Shown here: piece after piece, positions 56,210-64,000 of the stretch | Position numbering within the stretch: the first letter of the stretch is position 1 | Layout of the letters: each line of letters starts with the position of its first letter | The notes under the pieces: model-generated | Seen by the model: the letters and a program-made list of their open reading frames with translations, nothing else | Database searches by the model: none | Told to the model about the DNA's origin: nothing | Position numbers and translations under genes: made by a program | DNA from: Thermodesulfobacteriota bacterium | GTDB taxonomy: Bacteria > Desulfobacterota > Thermodesulfobacteria > Thermodesulfobacteriales > Thermodesulfobacteriaceae | Assembly: GCA_013153525.1 (NCBI GenBank) | Contig: JAADEG010000033.1 | Span: forward strand, 1-64,000 | Length of the DNA: 64,000 bases | Direction of reading: 5' to 3'

Positions 56210-58861
56210 ATGGGAAAAGGTAAAGTTAAACTTGCTCTTCTTGCAGAAGAGCTCAATGTAAGTGTTGACGAGTTGATTAAAAAGGCTCAAGAGGAAGGGA
56301 TCCAAGTAAAAGGAGCAAATTCTGCTATTTCAGAAGAAGAGGCAGAGAAGATAAGGGCGCTTTACAAAAAGCCCAACATTATAATTATTAAAAGAGAGGA
56401 AGCCAAAAAACTTGAAGAGGAAAAACCAGCACCTAAGAGGAAAAAGTTAAAGATAAAAAAGGTTAGAAAAGTAGAGGTCGTTGAGGAGAAAAAAGAGGAA
56501 AAACCAGAGGAGAAAGAAGTAGCAAAAGAGGAGCCTAAACCAGAGGTAAAAGAAGAGGTTGAAGTAAAGCCTGAAGAAGTAAAAGAGGAAAAAAGAGAAG
56601 AAGCTGAAGCAAAACCAGAGGAAAAGCCTGAAGAAGAGGCAAAAGAAGAGGTTAAAACAGAGGAAAAACCTGCTGAAGAGAAAAAAGAGGTTAAAGAGGA
56701 ACATCCTCCCAGGCGTAGGGAAGACAGGTTTAGAAAAAAGCCTTTTGGAAAAAGAAGGGTCGTTACTGAGTTTAAGCCAAGGAGAGAAAGATTTCATAAA
56801 CCCAAGGAAGAAAAGCCTGCTGTAGAAGCAGTAGAAGAGGCAAAAGTTCCTAAGCCAGAAAAAGAAGAACCAAAGAAAAAGAAAAAAGAAAGGGAAAAAG
56901 AAAAAGAGTTTAAAGAAGAAAAGAAAAAAGGTAAAAAAAGACATCTTTCTGAGAAAAAGGCAAGGCGTGAGCTTGAGGATTACTACATAGAGGAAGAGCA
57001 GTTAACTGGTCTTTACGAAGAAGAGAAAGAACCTGAAGAAAAGGAAAAGGAAAAAGAGAAGGCAAAAGAGCAGAAGGCTCCAGAAAGACCACCTACGCTT
57101 CCCCCAAAGCAAAAGAAGATAAAGATCTACGAAACGATTCAAGTAAGTGAGCTTGCCAAGTTGATGGGAGTTAAGGTAAGTGAGCTTATCAAAAAGTCCA
57201 TGCAAATGGGAATGCCTGTTACTGCCAATCAATCCATAGACGCAGACACAGCAGCAATTCTTGCAGACGAGTTTGGATACGAAGTAGAGAAAGCACCTGT
57301 TGAAGAAGAAATTTTACTTCAATACACTCCACCGTCTCCAGAAGAGCTTAAACCAAGACCTCCTGTTATTACGGTAATGGGACATGTTGATCATGGAAAA
57401 ACTACGCTTCTTGACGCAATTAGAAAGACTGATGTTGCAAGCAGAGAGGCAGGCGGAATAACACAGCACATCGGAGCTTATACGGTAAAGCTTGAAGACG
57501 GAAGGGTAATTACTTTTATTGACACTCCTGGGCACGAAGCATTTACTACTATGAGAGCAAGAGGTGCTCAGGTAACAGACATCGTTATTTTGGTGGTTGC
57601 TGCAGACGACGGAGTAATGGAACAGACCAAAGAGGCAATAGAGCACGCTAAGGCTGCAGGAGTACCTATAGTCGTTGCTATAAACAAAATAGATAAACCT
57701 GATGCAAATCCTGAAAGAGTTAAGTCTCAGCTTGCAGAACTCGGGCTCGTGCCAGAGGACTGGGGTGGAGATGTCTTGATGGCAAACATTTCTGCCAGAA
57801 ACAAAATAGGTATTGACGAGCTTTTAGAGCTGGTTCTTCTTCAGGCAGAGATGCTTGATCTTAAAGCAGCTTACGATAGACCAGCAAGAGGTAGGATTAT
57901 AGAAAGCAGACTTGACAAAGGAAGAGGTCCTGTGGCAACTGTTCTCGTACAGGAAGGTACCCTTCGCGAAGGAGATCCTTTTGTTTCAGGGCTTACCTTT
58001 GGAAGAGTAAGAGCGATGTTTGATAGCTACGGAAAAAGGGTAAAAGAGGCTACACCATCTGTACCTGTGGAAGTACTTGGATTTGAGGAAGTTCCTCAGG
58101 CAGGTGACGACTTTATAGTGCTTGACAGCGAAGAAAAGGCAAGAAAGGTTGCAGAATACAGACAAAGAAAAGCAAGAGAGGCAAAGGTCGCTCAGGAAGC
58201 AAAAATTTCTCTTGAAAAACTCTTTGAAAAGCTAAAAGAAGGAGAGCTTAAAGAGCTTAACATCGTTTTAAAAGCCGATACTCAGGGAACCCTTGAAGCT
58301 CTTCAGGCATCTTTACAAAAGCTGTCAACGGACAAGGTGAAAGTAAACATAATAAGGTCTGGAATAGGTGCTATAACTGAAAGTGATGTAATGCTTGCGT
58401 CTGCATCAAACGGAATAGTAATAGGTTTTAATGTAAAACCAACTGCTCAGGCAAGAGACGCTGCCAAAAGAGAAGGAGTTGACATTAAGTTCTACGATGT
58501 AATTTACCAGGTAATAGACGATGTTAAGAAGGCAATGGCAGGACTTCTTGAGCCTAAAAAGGTTGAAGAAATCAAGGGAATTGCCGAAGTCAGAGCGACC
58601 TTTAAGATACCTAAGGTTGGAATCGTTGCAGGATGCTATGTAAAAGAAGGAGTTATAAATAGAAATCACAATGTTAGAGTCATAAGGGATGGGGTCGTGA
58701 TTTATACCGGTAAGATAGCGTCTTTAAAGAGATTTAAAGACGATGTTAAAGAAGTTGCAGCAGGTTACGAGTGCGGACTCAGGATAGAAGGTTTTCAGGA
58801 TGTAAAGGTTGGAGACATTATTGAGGCGTTTGAAATAAAAGAGGTGGCACCAGAGCTTTAA
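56210..58861 (+). CDS. infB: translation initiation factor IF-2
   Basis: 883 residues from ATG 56210 (after TAGGAG); the track start at 56150 would add an odd N-terminus. The IF2_N domain comes first ([18 protein letters not shown]), then a long Lys/Glu-rich linker (about 60-300), a second IF2_N ([18 protein letters not shown]), then the GTPase with [22 protein letters not shown] and the C-terminal domains ([10 protein letters not shown]). It positions initiator tRNA on the ribosome. Confidence 0.98.
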   Translation: MGKGKVKLALLAEELNVSVDELIKKAQEEGIQVKGANSAISEEEAEKIRALYKKPNIIIIKREEAKKLEEEKPAPKRKKLKIKKVRKVEVVEEKKEEKPEEKEVAKEEPKPEVKEEVEVKPEEVKEEKREEAEAKPEEKPEEEAKEEVKTEEKPAEEKKEVKEEHPPRRREDRFRKKPFGKRRVVTEFKPRRERFHKPKEEKPAVEAVEEAKVPKPEKEEPKKKKKEREKEKEFKEEKKKGKKRHLSEKKARRELEDYYIEEEQLTGLYEEEKEPEEKEKEKEKAKEQKAPERPPTLPPKQKKIKIYETIQVSELAKLMGVKVSELIKKSMQMGMPVTANQSIDADTAAILADEFGYEVEKAPVEEEILLQYTPPSPEELKPRPPVITVMGHVDHGKTTLLDAIRKTDVASREAGGITQHIGAYTVKLEDGRVITFIDTPGHEAFTTMRARGAQVTDIVILVVAADDGVMEQTKEAIEHAKAAGVPIVVAINKIDKPDANPERVKSQLAELGLVPEDWGGDVLMANISARNKIGIDELLELVLLQAEMLDLKAAYDRPARGRIIESRLDKGRGPVATVLVQEGTLREGDPFVSGLTFGRVRAMFDSYGKRVKEATPSVPVEVLGFEEVPQAGDDFIVLDSEEKARKVAEYRQRKAREAKVAQEAKISLEKLFEKLKEGELKELNIVLKADTQGTLEALQASLQKLSTDKVKVNIIRSGIGAITESDVMLASASNGIVIGFNVKPTAQARDAAKREGVDIKFYDVIYQVIDDVKKAMAGLLEPKKVEEIKGIAEVRATFKIPKVGIVAGCYVKEGVINRNHNVRVIRDGVVIYTGKIASLKRFKDDVKEVAAGYECGLRIEGFQDVKVGDIIEAFEIKEVAPEL

Positions 58862-58867
58862 AGGTAT

Positions 58868-59158
58868 ATGGTTGTAGGGATAGCAAGAATAGAGCTCTTT
58901 TTTCCAGAACCCAATTCTCTTAAGGCTAAAAGGCAGATTTTAAACGCAGTTATGCAAAAACTTGAATCTCACTTTAAAAAGATTTCTTTTGCTGAGATAG
59001 ACCATCACGATCTTTGGCAAAAGGCAACCATAGGAATAAGCGTAGTTGGAAGAGATCACGGATTCGTTGATAGAAAAATTACCTCAATAATCAATTTTAT
59101 AGAAAAAGACGGCAGACTTGAGATAATCAGTGCAGAAGTAGATTTTATCAATTATTAA
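58868..59158 (+). CDS. ylxP: DUF503/YlxP protein
   Basis: 96 residues. The pattern VVGIARIELFFPEPNSLKAKRQ and VVGRDHGFVDRKI is the DUF503 signature. In many bacteria it lies between infB and rbfA as here. The function is unknown but it is probably linked to ribosome assembly by context. Confidence 0.9.
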   Translation: MVVGIARIELFFPEPNSLKAKRQILNAVMQKLESHFKKISFAEIDHHDLWQKATIGISVVGRDHGFVDRKITSIINFIEKDGRLEIISAEVDFINY

Positions 59159-59165
59159 AAGCGTT

Positions 59166-59513
59166 ATGAGATACAGGGCAGAAAAACTTGCAAGTTTAAT
59201 TCAAAGAGAGATTACAGACATAATAATGAACGAGCTTAGAGATCCGGTTTTTAAGCAGTTTATTAGTATAACAGAAGTAAAGCTTGAAGCAGACTTGAGG
59301 AAGGCAATAGTGTATTTTAGGGTTTACGGAGGAGACGAAAAACAGGTTGAAAAGGCGCTTTCCAAGGCAAAAGGTTACATCAAAAAGCTTCTTGGAGAAA
59401 GAATAGTCGTTAAGTTTATGCCTGACATAGAGTTTCGCTTGGACGACAGGGTGGAAAAAGAAAAGAGACTTGAAGAGCTCTTTGCAAAGATTGCAAAGTC
59501 AAAGGAGAAGTAA
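59166..59513 (+). CDS. rbfA: ribosome-binding factor A
   Basis: 115 residues with RAEKLASLIQREITDII, the KH-like fold and PDIEFRLDDRVEKEKRLEEL. It is a late 30S assembly factor. It shares one base with the next gene (TAATG). Confidence 0.95.
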   Translation: MRYRAEKLASLIQREITDIIMNELRDPVFKQFISITEVKLEADLRKAIVYFRVYGGDEKQVEKALSKAKGYIKKLLGERIVVKFMPDIEFRLDDRVEKEKRLEELFAKIAKSKEK

Positions 59514-60502
59514 TGGAAGAAGACTTTCTTAAGCTACGGGAAATAATACACAAAGAAAAAAATTTTTTTCTTACCACTCACCTCAATCCAGATTTAGACG
59601 GAGTATCTGCTATAGTAGCTTTTTGCTGGTACTTAAGGAGTTTGGGAAAAGACTTTTGTGCCTGCATTGAAAGGCTTCCGAGAAATGCAAAGTTTTTACC
59701 GGGAAGAGAATTTTTAACAGAAGAAGGAAATTGTCCTGAGCTTAAAGGAGAAGAAGTCGTTTTAGTGTTTGACGCAAACACTCCTTCAAGAATTCCTGAT
59801 AAAATCTTTAAAGCCACTAAAAAGGCAAAGTACTTCGTGGTAATAGATCACCATTACCTTGAAGAGGGAAAAGAGGTTTTTCCAAGGCAGGAACTTTCAA
59901 TTATAGCTCCTGAGGTAGCCTCTACGACTCTTTTACTTCTAAAGTACTTTAAAACCATAGGTTTTGAGATAACTCCAGAGGTAGCTACTAATCTTATGGC
60001 AGGGCTTTACTTTGACACAGGTGGATTCAAGTTTGAAAATGCCAACAAGTGTGAGGTGTTTAAGTGTGCAGAGGAGCTCTGTCTTGCTGGAGCAAAACCA
60101 TCTTTAATTGCAAGGGAAATTTTTGAAAACATACCATTTGACGAGGTGATTGCACTAAAAAAAGTAATTTCAAGAACCAAATTCGTTTGTAAGGATGTAG
60201 TTACTTCTTACTTAACTGCAGAAGACTTTAAAGAGCTATCCTCAAAAAACATAGAGTACCTTTCAAACTTTTTGAGGAGTATAGAAGGAGTTAATGTTTC
60301 GGCATTGGTAAAAGAGGTTGAACCAGGGTTTATAGCAGTTAGTTTAAGAAGTAGGGCACCTGTTGAGGTGCTTGAATTTGCTCAAAGCTGGGGTGGAGGA
60401 GGACACAAGTACGCAAGTGGTTTTAAGGTACAAAGCAAAAGTCTTGAGGACTTTTTATTAGAGCTTGAAAATAGACTCAGGAGTTATTATTGTGCAAAGT
60501 AG
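59513..60502 (+). CDS. nrnA: DHH/DHHA1 phosphoesterase (NrnA-like)
   Basis: 329 residues. An N-terminal DHH domain with LNPDLDGVSAIVAF, DANTPSRI and IDHHYL, and a C-terminal DHHA1 domain with WGGGGHKYASGF. The NrnA family degrades nanoRNA and dephosphorylates pAp, and it is regularly found between rbfA and truB. It overlaps truB by 11 bp. Confidence 0.92.
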   Translation: MEEDFLKLREIIHKEKNFFLTTHLNPDLDGVSAIVAFCWYLRSLGKDFCACIERLPRNAKFLPGREFLTEEGNCPELKGEEVVLVFDANTPSRIPDKIFKATKKAKYFVVIDHHYLEEGKEVFPRQELSIIAPEVASTTLLLLKYFKTIGFEITPEVATNLMAGLYFDTGGFKFENANKCEVFKCAEELCLAGAKPSLIAREIFENIPFDEVIALKKVISRTKFVCKDVVTSYLTAEDFKELSSKNIEYLSNFLRSIEGVNVSALVKEVEPGFIAVSLRSRAPVEVLEFAQSWGGGGHKYASGFKVQSKSLEDFLLELENRLRSYYCAK

Positions 60503-61439
60503 AAGTTTAAGCGGAATTTTGGTAATAGACAAACCAGAAGGACTGACATCTACAAAAGCTTTAGAAAAGGTTAAAAAAATTTTACGAGTTAAAAAGGCAG
60601 GACACGGTGGAACCCTTGATCCCATAGCAACAGGAGTATTGCCCGTTTTTTTGGGAAAAGCAACGAAAGTAGCTCAAATTTTCTTAGAAGGTGATAAAGT
60701 CTATGAAGGAGAGATGGAGCTTGGTATTACCACTACTACATACGACATCACAGGAGAGGTACTTGAGAAAAAAGAAGTTCCAAGGGATTTAAGTCTTGAA
60801 AAGTTACAGGAGCTTGCAGATAGTTTTAAAGGAGAACAAAAACAAACTCCACCTCCTTTTTCTGCTGCCAAGTTTAGAGGAAGACCACTTTATAAGTACG
60901 CAAGAGACGGGCTTTTTATTCCAAAAGAGCCAAAACCCATTAAAATATACGACTTTAGTATAAAGGAATTTGAGAGCAACAAGGTTAAGTTTTATCTACA
61001 CTGTTCAAAAGGTACCTATGTAAGGTCTATAGTACACGGTTTTGGACAAAAGCTTGGTTGTGGAGCAGTACTCACCAAGTTAAGAAGACTTAAAAAGAGT
61101 ATTTTTAGTATTGATCAGGCGATCACGATAGAAACTCTTAAAGAGCTCGTAGAAAAAAACGAGGTTGAAAAGGTAATAATTCCGATTAAGGATGCTCTTT
61201 CTTTCTTACCCAAGGTTATAGTAAGTGAGGAGTTTTCCAAGAGGATAATGGAAGGCAGACAGATGCATACGAGCTCTTTTCTTTCCTTTATTAAGTTTCA
61301 GAAGCTTACGATTACTCCTTCTGAAAAGTGGATAAGAATTATAAATACCAAAGGAAAACTTGTGGCAATAATAGAAAACCCACTTCTTAATCCTTCGTCT
61401 CCTTACATAAAATACTTTCGGGTGTTTAAGAATCAATAA
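60492..61439 (+). CDS. truB: tRNA pseudouridine-55 synthase TruB
   Basis: About 315 residues from GTG 60492, which has CAGGAG 8 nt upstream (the track start TTG 60465 has none). The catalytic aspartate is in GHGGTLDPIATGVLPVFLG. KFRGRPLYKYARDG and CSKGTYVRSIVHGFG are family motifs. A PUA-like C-terminal region follows. It makes the pseudouridine in the T-loop, next to the U54 modified by the TrmFO also encoded here. Confidence 0.96.
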   Translation: MQSRSLSGILVIDKPEGLTSTKALEKVKKILRVKKAGHGGTLDPIATGVLPVFLGKATKVAQIFLEGDKVYEGEMELGITTTTYDITGEVLEKKEVPRDLSLEKLQELADSFKGEQKQTPPPFSAAKFRGRPLYKYARDGLFIPKEPKPIKIYDFSIKEFESNKVKFYLHCSKGTYVRSIVHGFGQKLGCGAVLTKLRRLKKSIFSIDQAITIETLKELVEKNEVEKVIIPIKDALSFLPKVIVSEEFSKRIMEGRQMHTSSFLSFIKFQKLTITPSEKWIRIINTKGKLVAIIENPLLNPSSPYIKYFRVFKNQ

Positions 61440-61440
61440 A

Positions 61441-62328
61441 ATGAAAAAACTCAAGGGATACTTTTTTCTTCTTTTAAGAATAGGGATTACAGCAGGTATT
61501 CTTTACTTCCTTTTAAAAAAGAGTGACTTTCAGAGACTTTGGGAGATATTTAAGCATGTTGCAGTAGGTTATTATTTAATAGCACTTGTCTGTTTTTTTG
61601 GGTTTCAGGCATTCGTTGCACTAAGGTGGAAGCTGATTTGTAAAATATGGGGATTTGAGTCAAACTACTCTTTTTACTTAAAGACCTATCTTATGAGTTT
61701 TTCCTTAAATACCGTGATGCCTGGAACAGTAGGGGGAGACTTTTTAAGAATCGTTCTTTTATCTAAGCGAGGATTGCAGTGGAAAAAAGCAAGTTTAAGT
61801 GTGTTTTACGACAGATTTTTTGGATTTTTGGGAATTTTCTTCTTACTTGCTGGTTTCGTACCTATATGGGGAAAGTTTCTGCCTCACAAACTTTACGAGT
61901 TTTTGTTGATTTTGAATTACGGAGTAATCGTAGGAGGATGTTTAATTCTTTTAATCTTTAAAAATTGGTTTAAAAACGAGTACTTCAAGCCTGTGGTTTT
62001 TCCTTACAATCTTAAACCACTTTTCTTAGGCATAGTAGTGCAAACCCTTCTCGTGTTTGAGTTCTTTTTTCTTGCCAAGGCTTTACACCTCAAGGTAAAA
62101 CTTCTTCACTTTTTCGTGATAATACCGGTTATTAGTTTCCTTTCTGCATTACCTATAAGTATTTCAGGGCTTGGAGTAAGAGAAGGAGGCTTGAGTTACT
62201 TTTTGCACCTTCTTAATTACTCTATAGAATACGGAATTTCTATAGGATTTCTTGCTTATAGCTTAATTTTGATTTGCGCAATTCCTGGATTGGTAATTTA
62301 CCTTAAAGAGAAAAAGTTGTGGAAGTAG
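61441..62328 (+). CDS. UPF0104/lysylphosphatidylglycerol synthetase-like membrane protein
   Basis: 295 residues with about eight hydrophobic segments. Family landmarks: FVALRWKLICKIWG, NTVMPGTVGGDFLRIVLL, FYDRFFGFLGIF and PISISGLGVREGGLSYFL, as in the flippase-like part of MprF and in UPF0104. Likely a lipid or polyprenyl-linked substrate transporter; the substrate is unknown. It follows truB by one base. Confidence 0.85.
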   Translation: MKKLKGYFFLLLRIGITAGILYFLLKKSDFQRLWEIFKHVAVGYYLIALVCFFGFQAFVALRWKLICKIWGFESNYSFYLKTYLMSFSLNTVMPGTVGGDFLRIVLLSKRGLQWKKASLSVFYDRFFGFLGIFFLLAGFVPIWGKFLPHKLYEFLLILNYGVIVGGCLILLIFKNWFKNEYFKPVVFPYNLKPLFLGIVVQTLLVFEFFFLAKALHLKVKLLHFFVIIPVISFLSALPISISGLGVREGGLSYFLHLLNYSIEYGISIGFLAYSLILICAIPGLVIYLKEKKLWK

Positions 62329-62356
62329 CCCCTGATAGCCAAATAGCTATCAGGGG
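62329..62356. terminator. hairpin between convergent genes
   Basis: A perfect 11 bp stem CCCCTGATAGC/GCTATCAGGGG with a 6 nt loop, just after the UPF0104 stop and before the convergent inositol phosphate synthase stop. A U-tract is poor on both sides, so it may protect 3' ends or terminate with help from Rho. Confidence 0.7.
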
Positions 62357-62366
62357 TGATTAAACC

Positions 62367-63521
62367 TTAGGCTTTAAACATAGGTGATAGTCCAGCCCAC
62401 TCCCTCATTTTTTCGTAGGCAATTATTCTTGGTAAGTTGTGCATGTTTTCAGGACCAGGATTTTTCATGTAAAAAGCATTTACAGGATACACCGTACCAA
62501 ACTCACCTTTGGATATCGCTATTTTTCCGAGTCTTACGAGATCCACAATCAATCCAGCAAGAGCAGGGCTATCGTTAATTCTTCCGTTAATGATAAGCTC
62601 GTCTATAGCCTGATTAAAACTTTCGTACTCTATGTGCATGGCTATAAACTTTCTATCACCAAGAGGTTTCATGTAACCTGTTGGTTTAATGTAATGAGGA
62701 GCATCGTATCCAAGTATGTCTTTTACTATACTTGACTTGGTGTATTCTTTACTTTTGTTTCTGTCTGTGTCTGTAAGTGCGAGAAAGTCCGTATTTCCAC
62801 CAATGTTAAATTGAACTATGTCTTTTACTAATCTGTTCCTCTGAGCAAGGTGAGCAAGAAGGTCTGCTGTAAGAGGAGTTGCACCAGTTGCTCCGTCGTC
62901 TCCAAATATCACGAGTTTGTTCTCCTTAGCAAGCTCTACATAAGCAGGATCGTTTGCAATAAGGGTTGGAATTGCGTTTACGAATGCTGCTCCGTTGTTT
63001 TCTTTGGCGTAGTTTATTGCTGCTAAGGCGTAAATTTGAGTAGCAGTAAATCTTTCCTTTTCGTCTTTTTCCAGAGCTTCAAGTAGTTTTTCCTTTTCTC
63101 CAAACGGCTCAAATGCCTCAGTAGTGCACACATTTACGATAACATCAGGTTTTACCTCTTTCCACTCCTCAACGAGTTTTTCAATACAATCTTTTAGACT
63201 CATTTCGTCATCAAGTCCTTTAGCCTCTATAGGAAGGTTTCTTAAACTTTTTAGGTGTACACCTTTTTTAACTTTTACCTCTTTTAAGGTTTCGGGAATG
63301 TTTCCATCCCAATACTTAGAAGCAACATCAAACAGAGTTTTTCCTATTTTTGAACTATCTACATCGTAACTACCAACGATTTCAATCTCCTCAATTTTAA
63401 TAGGCAATTCGTTTTTTAAAGGAACTCCCTGATATCCAAGCTCTCCTTTTTTAATTCTTTCAAGTCCTATTGCAAAAATACTTGCTACATACCCCTGTCC
63501 AAGAATTACTACTTTTACCAT
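62367..63521 (-). CDS. ino1: myo-inositol-1-phosphate synthase
   Basis: 384 residues of the bacterial/archaeal type. The NAD motif is VVILGQGYVASIFAIGLE; IVGSYDVDSSKIGK, FGDDGATGATPLTADL and IGGNTDFLALTDTDRNKS are family signatures. It turns glucose-6-phosphate into inositol-1-phosphate. It directly follows a CDP-alcohol phosphotransferase gene (18 bp gap), the arrangement expected for inositol phospholipid or di-myo-inositol-phosphate synthesis. Confidence 0.94.
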   Translation of the reverse strand: MVKVVILGQGYVASIFAIGLERIKKGELGYQGVPLKNELPIKIEEIEIVGSYDVDSSKIGKTLFDVASKYWDGNIPETLKEVKVKKGVHLKSLRNLPIEAKGLDDEMSLKDCIEKLVEEWKEVKPDVIVNVCTTEAFEPFGEKEKLLEALEKDEKERFTATQIYALAAINYAKENNGAAFVNAIPTLIANDPAYVELAKENKLVIFGDDGATGATPLTADLLAHLAQRNRLVKDIVQFNIGGNTDFLALTDTDRNKSKEYTKSSIVKDILGYDAPHYIKPTGYMKPLGDRKFIAMHIEYESFNQAIDELIINGRINDSPALAGLIVDLVRLGKIAISKGEFGTVYPVNAFYMKNPGPENMHNLPRIIAYEKMREWAGLSPMFKA

Positions 63522-63539
63522 CTCCTCACCTCCTATTTA

Positions 63540-64000
63540 TTAATTTTTTTCTTTATGAATACACGCCAAAATAAGCGTTAATAACACTCTTAAATTGGTA
63601 AGAACGGCTAAAAACACGAACATCCACTTTATTTTGTTAAATACGCAAAACCACATAATAGCAAAAATTCTTTCGTCTCTTTTTCCAGGTAAAAACTTAA
63701 GTGCAGGAACTTTTTGATACATGTCTTCAAAAAACGAAGCTTTGTATCTTTCTGTAGAATAACTAACCATAACAGAACCAAAAACTGCAAGAAGTATTAC
63801 AAGCCACATGTTAAAACTTGGTTTTATTTTCCAGGCTAAGGAAAACAAAAAGGCAAAATCCACATACCTATCAAGTACTGAATCTATGTAACCTCCAAGT
63901 TTAGAGGTTCTCATTGAAGCCCTTGCAATTTCTCCGTCAACTCCGTCAATTATAGAACTTACTTGATAAAGAATACCTGCTATTGGAATACTCCACCACA
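63540..64000 (-). CDS. CDP-alcohol phosphotransferase, C-terminal part (probable DIPP synthase domain); cut by window edge
   Basis: The reading frame is open upstream of the track ATG at 63914 and continues to the window end, so the gene starts outside. Reading upstream gives DGVDGEIARASMRTSKLGG, which with YIDSVLD completes the full signature D-x2-DG-x2-AR-x8-G-x3-D-x3-D of CDP-alcohol phosphotransferases. Membrane helices follow (LVILLAVFGSVMVSY, FVFLAVLTNLRVLLTLILAC). Beside an inositol phosphate synthase, the likely product is di-myo-inositol-phosphate phosphate synthase (often fused to a cytidylyltransferase), or else a phosphatidylinositol-type synthase. Confidence 0.85.
   Translation of the reverse strand, partial: WWSIPIAGILYQVSSIIDGVDGEIARASMRTSKLGGYIDSVLDRYVDFAFLFSLAWKIKPSFNMWLVILLAVFGSVMVSYSTERYKASFFEDMYQKVPALKFLPGKRDERIFAIMWFCVFNKIKWMFVFLAVLTNLRVLLTLILACIHKEKN

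Noticed and set aside
56447-56944. 165-residue Phe-rich minus-strand ORF
   Set aside because: It is the antisense of the Lys/Glu-rich linker of IF-2 and has no independent signals.

Overview
The window looks like the chromosome of an AT-rich, very compact, thermophilic bacterium that respires with multihaem cytochromes. Genes overlap or abut almost everywhere and no gap exceeds 300 bp. Three things suggest a (hyper)thermophile: an inositol-1-phosphate synthase beside a CDP-alcohol phosphotransferase (the di-myo-inositol-phosphate solute pathway), the low GC content, and the compaction. A Gram-negative envelope is indicated by KdsB, PilQ, Wzi, lipoproteins and outer-membrane beta-barrels. A member of Thermodesulfobacteriota or a similar anaerobic lineage fits best, but this placement is inferred and was not tested by phylogeny.

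Layout. Positions 1-8600 hold a tRNA-Ala(CGC), then a minus-strand run: cupin, AmgK-like kinase and sugar nucleotidyltransferase, TatA/TatC, transketolase, IlvN/IlvB, a DUF465 protein and a slipin. Positions 8718-13161 hold a PaaK-like ligase, then a 21-haem membrane-anchored cytochrome translationally coupled to a four-helix cytochrome b, which looks like a quinol oxidation module. TrpS and LigA follow, overlapping tail to tail. Positions 16866-18583 encode two paralogous dodecahaem cytochromes, each built of three tetrahaem modules and closed by a strong terminator.

The centrepiece is a single long operon, 18743-35760, with its own sigma70-like promoter. In order it encodes an OmcS-like cytochrome, a beta-propeller, an outer-membrane beta-barrel, three CsgG/LpoB-like envelope proteins (two of them lipoproteins), a double SurA-like prolyl isomerase, a 42-haem cytochrome, a second propeller, a second OmcS-like cytochrome, a third propeller-like protein, an octahaem cytochrome and ResB. 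This matches in composition what I remember of the omcS-companion (osc) nanowire assembly cluster of Geobacter. It therefore reads as a cytochrome-nanowire production and export locus with two filament subunits, both carrying a conserved CX5CH motif where OmcS has its third CXXCH. The window encodes 105 canonical CXXCH sites in seven proteins, plus these two CX5CH sites. A plausible electron path is quinol -> cytochrome b/21-haem protein -> dodecahaem and 42-haem carriers -> OmcS-like filaments.

Positions 35839-50434 hold surface functions: Wzz, Wzi, PilMNOPQ and a sigma28-driven flagellin followed by two SapC-like paralogues, with TrmFO, YajC, Tgt and an aminotransferase between. Positions 50440-62328 hold a CDP-glucose 4,6-dehydratase, CutA, a flavin reductase, a TPR protein, DUF1992, RibD, MEMO, KdsB, then the infB-ylxP-rbfA-nrnA-truB translation operon and a UPF0104 membrane protein. 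The window ends in the inositol phosphate pair.
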